From NCBI RefSeq assembly GCF_904848625.1, contig NZ_CAJHCP010000001.1, positions 372,001 through 436,000 on the forward strand: a DNA stretch of 64,000 nucleotides, read 5' to 3'. Source of the DNA: Paraburkholderia metrosideri (GTDB lineage: Bacteria; Pseudomonadota; Gammaproteobacteria; Burkholderiales; Burkholderiaceae). This document shows positions 58,013 to 64,000 of the stretch, in pieces. Numbering within the stretch: position 1 is the first letter of the stretch; each line of letters opens with the position of its first letter. The notes below the pieces were generated by a model, which ran no database searches, had not been told where the DNA came from, and saw only the letters and a program-made list of their open reading frames with translations. A program made the translations under genes and the position numbers.

Positions 58013-60997
58013 ATGACCGACAGACTCGACCTCTATAACCGCAAGCGCCGCTTCGACGAGACGCCGGAGCCGTCGGGCACGAATGCGCGTCGCAAACGGG
58101 CGGGCCGCGCAGGCACAAAAACGACCGCGCACGACGTGCTGTCCTACGTGATCCAGGAGCACGATGCGCGGCGTCTGCATTACGACTTCCGGCTCGAATT
58201 GAACGGGACCTTGCTGTCGTGGGCCGTGCCGAAAGGGCCGAGCCTCGACCCTTCAGTGAAGCGGCTGGCCGTGCATGTCGAGGACCACCCGGTCGAGTAC
58301 GGCACTTTCGAAGGCGAAATCCCGCCCGGCAATTACGGAGCGGGCAGTGTGATCGTGTGGGATCGCGGCACGTGGGAGCCCGTGGGTGGATCGGCGGAAG
58401 CGGCCCGCACTTACGCGGCGGGCAAGCTCAAATTCAGGCTTCACGGCGACAAGCTGCATGGCGGCTGGACGCTGGTGCGCAGTCATATGCGCGGCAGCGG
58501 CGACAAGGAGCAATGGCTGCTCATCAAGGAGCGCGATGACGACGCGCGTGACGAAGGCGAGTACGACATTCTGAAGGAGCGTCCGGGGAGCGTGCTCGGA
58601 GGCGCTGCGTCGTCGGCGGGCAAAGGGCGCAGCGGGGGCAGCGGGAGTGCCGACGAGGATGACGCTGCGAGCCGCGCCGGCAGTAAGCGGGCGGTTGGCA
58701 AAGCCGCGTCGAAGGCTGCGGCTGGCGCGATGCCGGAAGCGGGCGCGAACATCGCCACTAAACCCGCTAGCAAAGCCACAGCCCACAAGAAGGCCGCCGG
58801 CGCTTCGACTACCGCCTCGACGTCAGCCACGCTCCGCCGCCGCAGCACGGCGAAAGCGACCTCCTCAGGCGCCGGCCCCAGCAGACCCGATATCGTCGCG
58901 ACGCGCACCACCGAATCGCTGCGCGAGCTAGCCGCATCGCCTGCCATTGAAGGAGCGGTCAAGGCACGCCTGCCCGCGACCTTCAAACCGCAACTGGCGA
59001 CACTCGTCGACAGCGCGCCCGCCGGCGACGACTGGTCGTATGAAATCAAGTTCGACGGCTACCGGGTGCTCGCCCGCATCGATCGCGCGTCACAACGGGG
59101 TTCGAAGCACGCCACCACGCAGATATTCACGCGCGCCGGCAACGACTGGACCGCGAAGTTCAGCAAGCAGGTCAAGGCCCTCGATCATCTCGAACTGGAC
59201 AGCGCATGGCTCGACGGCGAAGCCGTCGTACTCGACGACCACGACGTACCCAGTTTTCAGGCGCTGCAAAACGCGTTCGACGCAAACCGTCCCCAGGATA
59301 TCGTCCTCTACCTGTTCGATATTCCCTATCTGAACGGCTACGACCTGCGCGGCGTGCCGCTCGAACAGCGCCGCGCGATCCTGCGCGCGCTGCTGGAAAA
59401 CGTCGACGACAGCGTGCTGCGCTTTTCGAACGATTTCGACTTCAGCGCCGACGAATTGCTCAAGAGCGCCTGCGATATGGCGCTCGAGGGAATCATCGGC
59501 AAGCGGCGCGACAGCGGCTACCTGTGCGGACGCTCATCGTCGTGGATCAAGCTGAAGTGCCGCCGTCGGCAGGAGTTCGTGATCGGCGGATATTCGGAAC
59601 CGTCGGGAAGCCGCACGGCGTTCGGCGCGTTGCTGCTCGGCGTCTACGACAGCAAAGGCCGCTTGAATTACGCCGGGCGCGTGGGCACGGGGTTCGACGC
59701 TGCACTCCTGCGCTCGGTCAAAAAGTCGCTCGATGCTCACGCGAGCAAACAGATGCCGTTTGCCGCCGCGCCGCGCGAGCGCAGCCGCACGCCAGTGCAC
59801 TGGGTCGAACCGGTGCTCGTCGCCGAATGCAATTTTGCCGAATGGACCAGCGACGGCATTGTGCGTCAGGCGTCGTTCGTCAGCCTGCGCGACGACAAAC
59901 CGGCGCGCCAGATCGTCAAGGAAGCACCCCGTCAAGGAGCCGACGTGCAACAGCAAACCGATACCTCGTCCGATGCCGCGCCAAAAAAACGCGCGCCGTC
60001 GAAGACTGCCGCGAGCAAGGCTTCACCCTCCGCAGCGTCCGCAAAAACAGCTGCTTCGACGACGCCTTCTGCCAAAACCTCCGCGACGAAGAAGTCCAAC
60101 GCGACGGAGGAGGTTGCCGGTGTGCGCGTGTCGCATCCCGATCGTGTGATCGATAAAAGCACCGGCACGCACAAGATCGATCTGGTGCGCTACTACGAAG
60201 CGGTGGCCGACTGGATGCTGCCGCATCTGCAAGACCGGCCGGTGTCGCTGGTGCGGGCGCCGGAGGACATCGGCGGAGAACTGTTTTTTCAGAAGCATAG
60301 CCAGAAACTGTCGATTCCGAACGTCACCCAGCACCCCGGTCTCGACGCGGGCCACCCGCCGCTCATCACGATCGACGCGCTCAACGCACTGGTCGGCGCC
60401 GCGCAAATGGGCACCGTCGAATTCCACACATGGAATGCGCTGGCATCGAATCTCGAAAAGCCCGACCGGATGGTGTTCGATCTCGATCCCGACGCGTCGT
60501 TGGGTTGGGAGCGCATGATCGAAGCCGCGCAACTCACGCGCTCGCTGCTGGATGAACTCGGTCTCAAGTCGTTCTGCAAGACGAGCGGCGGCAAAGGGTT
60601 CCATCTGGTCGTGCCGCTCGCGAAACACGCGGGCTGGGACGAGGTGAAGGACTTTTCACAAGCCGTCGCGCAGCACATGGCGACCACGCTGCCAAAGTAC
60701 TTCAGCGCGAAGATGGGCGCACAGAACCGCAAGCAGAAAATTTTCGTCGACTACCTGCGCAATAACCGTGGATCGAGCACCGTGGCCGCGTTTTCGGCGC
60801 GTGCGCGGCCGGGCCTGGGCGTGTCGGTACCGCTTGCGTGGGACGAGGTCGCCGCGACGACAGCGGGCGATCAATGGAACATCGAGAATCTGCACGAGCG
60901 CCTGGCCGGTCTTAAGCGCGATCCGTGGGCCGACTATGCGAAGACCCGTCAGCGCATCACTGCAGCGATGAAAAAACGTCTGGCCAAAGCGCAGTAA
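58013..60997 (+). CDS. ligD: Multidomain NHEJ ATP-dependent DNA ligase LigD (PE-LIG-POL)
   Basis: 994 residues. Order: 3'-phosphoesterase (about 30-190; HDARRLHYDFRLEL, EDHPVEYGTFEG); Ala/Lys-rich linker (about 195-305); ATP ligase with nucleotidyl lysine K346 in EIKFDGYRVL and OB fold to about 640; second linker (about 650-705); primase-polymerase (710-990) with the metal aspartates in VFDLDPD near 822. This order is that of Pseudomonas LigD, while mycobacteria have POL-PE-LIG. The ATG at 58013 (MTDRLDLYNRKRRF) gives the family N-terminus; a start 14 codons earlier is possible. Confidence 0.96.
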   Translation: MTDRLDLYNRKRRFDETPEPSGTNARRKRAGRAGTKTTAHDVLSYVIQEHDARRLHYDFRLELNGTLLSWAVPKGPSLDPSVKRLAVHVEDHPVEYGTFEGEIPPGNYGAGSVIVWDRGTWEPVGGSAEAARTYAAGKLKFRLHGDKLHGGWTLVRSHMRGSGDKEQWLLIKERDDDARDEGEYDILKERPGSVLGGAASSAGKGRSGGSGSADEDDAASRAGSKRAVGKAASKAAAGAMPEAGANIATKPASKATAHKKAAGASTTASTSATLRRRSTAKATSSGAGPSRPDIVATRTTESLRELAASPAIEGAVKARLPATFKPQLATLVDSAPAGDDWSYEIKFDGYRVLARIDRASQRGSKHATTQIFTRAGNDWTAKFSKQVKALDHLELDSAWLDGEAVVLDDHDVPSFQALQNAFDANRPQDIVLYLFDIPYLNGYDLRGVPLEQRRAILRALLENVDDSVLRFSNDFDFSADELLKSACDMALEGIIGKRRDSGYLCGRSSSWIKLKCRRRQEFVIGGYSEPSGSRTAFGALLLGVYDSKGRLNYAGRVGTGFDAALLRSVKKSLDAHASKQMPFAAAPRERSRTPVHWVEPVLVAECNFAEWTSDGIVRQASFVSLRDDKPARQIVKEAPRQGADVQQQTDTSSDAAPKKRAPSKTAASKASPSAASAKTAASTTPSAKTSATKKSNATEEVAGVRVSHPDRVIDKSTGTHKIDLVRYYEAVADWMLPHLQDRPVSLVRAPEDIGGELFFQKHSQKLSIPNVTQHPGLDAGHPPLITIDALNALVGAAQMGTVEFHTWNALASNLEKPDRMVFDLDPDASLGWERMIEAAQLTRSLLDELGLKSFCKTSGGKGFHLVVPLAKHAGWDEVKDFSQAVAQHMATTLPKYFSAKMGAQNRKQKIFVDYLRNNRGSSTVAAFSARARPGLGVSVPLAWDEVAATTAGDQWNIENLHERLAGLKRDPWADYAKTRQRITAAMKKRLAKAQ

Positions 60998-61042
60998 GCC
61001 GTGTCGAGCCGGCCTTATCCAACGGAAACCAAGGAGTGCATC

Positions 61043-61393
61043 ATGAAGACCTCACCGCAATCATCGGATGGCGACCAGCACGCGGGCGAGCAGGGCAAGC
61101 GCGCTGGCGGCCAGGCTGAAAAGCAGGCTGACCCGCACGCGGCAAAGCAGCCTCGTTCGATGCAGGAAGCCGCCGCGCCGTTGCCGCACGAAACTGACCA
61201 GGATCCTGAGTCGCAACACGAGGACGGCCCGCGCCATGTCGGCAAACAGGCGCATCGGGACGTCGAGCGCGGGCTGAAGGATACCGACCGGCGCGGCGGT
61301 GACGAGTATCAGCAAAGCACGCAGAACGACGCGCATACGGACGTCAACTCGGATGGGAAGAAAGCGGGCGCGGCCGGGCATCGTCAGCATTGA
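61043..61393 (+). CDS. Small hydrophilic protein after ligD, unknown function
   Basis: 116 residues, almost no hydrophobic residues, rich in Gln, His, Asp, Glu, Lys, Gly and Ala; predicted fully disordered. The start at 61043 has AAGGAG 6 nt upstream, a good ribosome site, and argues for a real gene. It follows ligD by 45 nt. Composition resembles hydrophilins and stress-tolerance proteins, but I recognise no family. A GTG 14 codons upstream is also in frame. Confidence 0.65.
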   Translation: MKTSPQSSDGDQHAGEQGKRAGGQAEKQADPHAAKQPRSMQEAAAPLPHETDQDPESQHEDGPRHVGKQAHRDVERGLKDTDRRGGDEYQQSTQNDAHTDVNSDGKKAGAAGHRQH

Positions 61394-61532
61394 GCGATGC
61401 GCAAGACGTGCTGCGATCGTGAATGAACGGGCGTGGCACGTCCTCGCGCATGCCGTGCTGTGCGGTGTGCGCTACCTGTTGCGTATTGCGTCAGGAAGCC
61501 GGTTCGGGGTGGCGTGCACTCTCACCTGATGC

Positions 61533-62486
61533 TCAGCGTGGCGCCCTATCCCAGTACGGTGGATCGCCGAAATGCGCGGCAAAAAACTCGATGAAGGCGA
61601 GCGTCTTGGGCGGCACGAACGCGCGGCTCGGATAGACCGCCCAGATCGCTACGTTATCCACGAGCGGATACGCATCGAGCACGCTGACCAGTTCGCCGCT
61701 ACGCAGATACGGCGCGACATCCCACGTCGATTTCAGCGCAATGCCGAAGCCGGCAAGCAACGCGTCGCGGATCACCTCGCCGTTGTCGGTGACGAGCCGG
61801 CCGCTCACCCTGACCTCGAACGGTCCGGCTGGCGTCACGAATGCCCAGTCGCGCTGATCCGACAGAATCATGCATTCGTGCTGCGTCAAATCCGATGGAT
61901 GATGAGGCGTGCCACGCGCGGCGAGATACGCAGGCGACGCACACAGTACGCGCCGGTTGACCGCGAGCCGTCGGGCGACCAGCGATGAATCCTTCAGCGC
62001 GCCGATCCGGATCGCCACATCGATGCCCGCATCGACGAGATCGACCAGTTGATCCGTCAGTCGTAGATCGACGCGCACGCCGGGATAGCGGCGCAGAAAC
62101 TCGCTGATCATCGGAGACACATGCTGGCGTCCAAACGACGACGTCATCGACACCCGCAGGCGACCCTGCGGCTCGGCCTGGGCGCGGCCGACCGATGCGC
62201 GTGCGGCGGCCGCTGCGTCTAGCAGCGCCTCGGCGCGCGTCATGAAGACTTCACCGTCCTGCGTGAGGCTGATACGGCGGGTGGTCCGATGCAGCAATCG
62301 CGCGCCGAGCAGCTTTTCGAGCTGCGCGATCCGCGAACTCGCCACCGCTGCCGACAAACCGAATTCGCGTCCCGCCGCCGATACATTGGCCAGCAGCGCA
62401 GCGCGCACGAACAGCGCGACGTCGAGCAGGTCGAGCCGCTCCCGCTCGATGTACGACGACGGGGAAGTGACAGCAGTGCTAGCCAT
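61533..62486 (-). CDS. LysR-family transcriptional regulator
   Basis: 317 residues. HTH at about 20-80 (LDVALFVRAALLANVSAAGREFGLSAAVASSRIAQLEKLLGARLLHRTTRRISLT), then the two-lobed periplasmic-binding-like effector domain (RLRVSMTSSFGRQHVSPMISEFLRRYPGVRVDLRL). Divergent from an alcohol-dehydrogenase-like gene with a dyad between them, so it probably controls that gene. Inducer unknown. Confidence 0.92.
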   Translation of the reverse strand: MASTAVTSPSSYIERERLDLLDVALFVRAALLANVSAAGREFGLSAAVASSRIAQLEKLLGARLLHRTTRRISLTQDGEVFMTRAEALLDAAAAARASVGRAQAEPQGRLRVSMTSSFGRQHVSPMISEFLRRYPGVRVDLRLTDQLVDLVDAGIDVAIRIGALKDSSLVARRLAVNRRVLCASPAYLAARGTPHHPSDLTQHECMILSDQRDWAFVTPAGPFEVRVSGRLVTDNGEVIRDALLAGFGIALKSTWDVAPYLRSGELVSVLDAYPLVDNVAIWAVYPSRAFVPPKTLAFIEFFAAHFGDPPYWDRAPR

Positions 62487-62534
62487 TATCTGGAAAATCC
62501 AAAAGATGTTTCAGCCATTATGGCGGTTTTGCGA

Positions 62535-62551
62535 TAAGAAAAACTGTCTTA
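62535..62551. promoter_or_regulatory. Candidate LysR operator
   Basis: TAAGA-N7-TCTTA, a perfect 5-bp-arm dyad in the 180-nt divergent region. It has the T...A ends typical of LysR sites but a 15-base interior rather than the classical 11. Confidence 0.35.
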
Positions 62552-62666
62552 CGATGACGTCCATGGATCGACGACGTCAGCCCGGGTTGCGGCGCAAAAA
62601 ACGCCCGCCGGGATGCCGGATCGCCGATCTTCCCCTTATCCGAAACCCGAATGAACAGGAGTTGCC

Positions 62667-63683
62667 ATGAAAGCCGTCGGTCTCTATCGCTATCTGCCTA
62701 TTGATCAAGCTGAATCGCTGGTCGATCTGGACATCCCGAAACCCGAAGCCACCGGCCGCGATCTGCTGGTGAAGGTCGAAGCGATCTCGGTCAATCCGGT
62801 CGACACCAAGGTGCGCGCCCCGAAAGACACCGTTGAAAAGACGCCTCGCGTGCTGGGCTGGGACGCCGCTGGCACGGTCGCGGCGGTCGGGCCGGAGGTC
62901 ACGTTGTTCAAGGTGGGCGATCCGGTGTTTTATGCAGGCAGCATCACGCGGCCGGGCGCGAACAGCGAGTTTCATCTGGTCGACGAACGGATTGCCGGGC
63001 GCAAGCCGGCATCGCTCGATTTCAGCCACGCGGCCGCGTTGCCGTTGACGGCGATCACCGCTTGGGAAGCGCTGTTCGACCGCCTGGGCGTGTCGCCGCA
63101 AGGTGCCGATGAAGGCCGCAGCGTGCTGATTTTTGGCGGCGCGGGCGGCGTGGGATCGATCGGCATCCAGCTCGCGAAGCAGTTGGCCAAGCTGAAGGTG
63201 ATCGCCACCGCGTCACGTCCTGAATCGGCGAAATGGGCGAAGGAACTGGGCGCCGACCATATCGTCGATCACTTCGGCGATCTGCCCGCGCAGTTGAAAC
63301 AGATCGGCATCGAGCAAGTGGACTACGTGCTGATTTTCAACGACACCGACCGGAATTTTCCGGCTGCGGCTGACGTGATCGCACCGCAGGGCAGCATTTG
63401 CTCGATCGTCGAGAACAGCAAGCCGGTGCCGGTCGAATTACTGAAGGCGAAAAGCGCCGGGTTTCATTGGGAATTCATGTTCACGCGCTCGATGTTCGGC
63501 ACGCCCGACATGATCGAACAGCACAAGCTGCTGACCGAAGTCGCGCGTCTGATCGACGCCGGCACGCTGCGTACGACGCTCGGCGAGAACTTCGGCAAGA
63601 TCAATGCGGAGAATCTGCGTCGCGCGCACCAGTTGCTCGAAGCAGGCCGCGCGATTGGCAAGGTGGTGTTGACGGGCTTCTGA
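62667..63683 (+). CDS. Zinc-less alcohol dehydrogenase / quinone reductase family protein
   Basis: 338 residues, medium-chain dehydrogenase fold of the adh_fam_1 type. GroES-like N-terminus (MKAVGLYRYLPIDQAESLVDLDIPKP), nucleotide loop LIFGGAGGVGSIGIQLAKQLAKLKVIATAS, no zinc-cysteine cluster. It probably reduces quinones, enones or aldehydes with NADPH. GGAG lies about 10 nt upstream of the ATG. Divergent partner of the LysR gene. Confidence 0.9.
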   Translation: MKAVGLYRYLPIDQAESLVDLDIPKPEATGRDLLVKVEAISVNPVDTKVRAPKDTVEKTPRVLGWDAAGTVAAVGPEVTLFKVGDPVFYAGSITRPGANSEFHLVDERIAGRKPASLDFSHAAALPLTAITAWEALFDRLGVSPQGADEGRSVLIFGGAGGVGSIGIQLAKQLAKLKVIATASRPESAKWAKELGADHIVDHFGDLPAQLKQIGIEQVDYVLIFNDTDRNFPAAADVIAPQGSICSIVENSKPVPVELLKAKSAGFHWEFMFTRSMFGTPDMIEQHKLLTEVARLIDAGTLRTTLGENFGKINAENLRRAHQLLEAGRAIGKVVLTGF

Positions 63684-64000
63684 TTCGCTTTTTAGATTCT
63701 TTCGCTTATCGGGTATAGCCGGCGGCGCAGCAATGCGCGCCGGCTATACGCGTTTGAAGTTCATCAAATCGTGTTAGGCCGCGTCATGCGGTGGTGCGAT
63801 GCAATGCATGCCGGCATCGTTTCAAAACATGCTGTTCACGCGCATCTGCCATCAGCCGCACGCACAGAAAACCCAATGCGCAAGCGGGTTAACACCCAAG
63901 CTCTCACCGCACACGAAGCGTGTCGCTTGGCGTTAGACTGGTAATGCATCATGCTAAAACAGTTGCGTGTCTCGTGGCCCAACTGGCCGGAGGCCGGTCC
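63684..64000. other. 3' intergenic region
   Basis: 317 bases at the right edge. It holds the hairpin at 63713-63748. Two open frames run off the edge, from ATG 63944 (MHHAKTVACLVAQLAGGRS) and ATG 63951; either could be the start of a gene, but too little is visible to say. Confidence 0.4.
63713..63748 (+). terminator. Hairpin after the dehydrogenase gene, no T tract
   Basis: An 11-bp perfect stem (GTATAGCCGGC / GCCGGCTATAC), then one bulged base and four more pairs, loop 5 nt. It begins 30 nt after the stop codon. Only CGCGTTTG follows, so it lacks a normal T tract. Confidence 0.5.

Noticed and set aside
56921..60997. ku-ligD as an undescribed repair system
   Set aside because: It is the known bacterial NHEJ pair with PE-LIG-POL order. 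Only the gene behind it is of interest.

Overview
The window is about 64 kb of GC-rich chromosomal DNA from a betaproteobacterium, most likely Burkholderia sensu lato and probably Paraburkholderia. The assignment rests on gene order and protein sequence read by eye: thrC-moeA-moaD-moaE, ffs-dnaX-ybaB-recR, surE-pcm-nlpD-rpoS, a class I phaC-phaA-phaB-phaR locus, a BktB very like that of Cupriavidus necator, and a group III truncated haemoglobin beside NsrR. No database search was run. I see no rRNA, tRNA, prophage, insertion sequence, integron or CRISPR array. The window reads as core chromosome with a few accessory insertions.

Layout. 1-3.5 kb: 3' part of thrC, then the molybdopterin genes moeA, moaD and moaE. 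3.6-5 kb: a nitric-oxide module of truncated haemoglobin and divergent nsrR, with an NsrR-like dyad between them. 5.1-9.1 kb: clpB behind a sigma-32-like promoter, a YidB-like protein, and an exported helix-hairpin-helix protein with a histone-H1-like tail. 9.4-10.3 kb: MerR regulator plus carboxymuconolactone-decarboxylase-like protein. 10.6-17.7 kb, mostly minus strand: MATE exporter, GT-C glycosyltransferase, rpmE2, mtfA, and an MFS exporter with its MerR regulator. 17.9-24.6 kb: rho and trxA (minus), then 4.5S RNA, dnaX, ybaB and recR (plus). 24.8-30.2 kb: a CaiB-type CoA-transferase, a three-gene NitT/TauT-type ABC importer, and a convergent quinone oxidoreductase. 30.4-35 kb: surE-pcm-nlpD-rpoS and a 3'-5' exonuclease. 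35.4-40 kb: rlmD, bamD (minus), rluD and pgeF. 40.5-45.7 kb: phaC, phaA, phaB, phaR. 46.3-51.8 kb: dusC, rimO, kdgK, bktB and an exported protein of unknown function. 52-55.2 kb: metC, a divergent CDF transporter and serB (minus). 55.5-61.4 kb: cytochrome P450, then the NHEJ pair ku and ligD and a small hydrophilic protein. 61.5-63.7 kb: a LysR regulator divergent from a zinc-less alcohol dehydrogenase.

How the genes work together. The pha genes condense acetyl-CoA (PhaA), reduce it (PhaB) and polymerise it (PhaC), with PhaR as the repressor that senses polymer. BktB, 4 kb away, can supply longer 3-ketoacyl-CoA units. NlpD controls cell-wall amidases and shares its operon with the stationary-phase sigma factor RpoS and two protein or nucleotide maintenance enzymes (SurE, Pcm). 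Ku and LigD form a two-protein double-strand-break repair system.

I did not find a convincing, wholly undescribed system. The best leads are: the exported HhH protein with a duplicated basic tail; a CDF transporter that has lost ligands of its metal site; a hydrophilic protein right after ligD; pentanucleotide arrays beside phaR; an octanucleotide array inside the predicted serB promoter; and three strong hairpins without a T tract just after stop codons.
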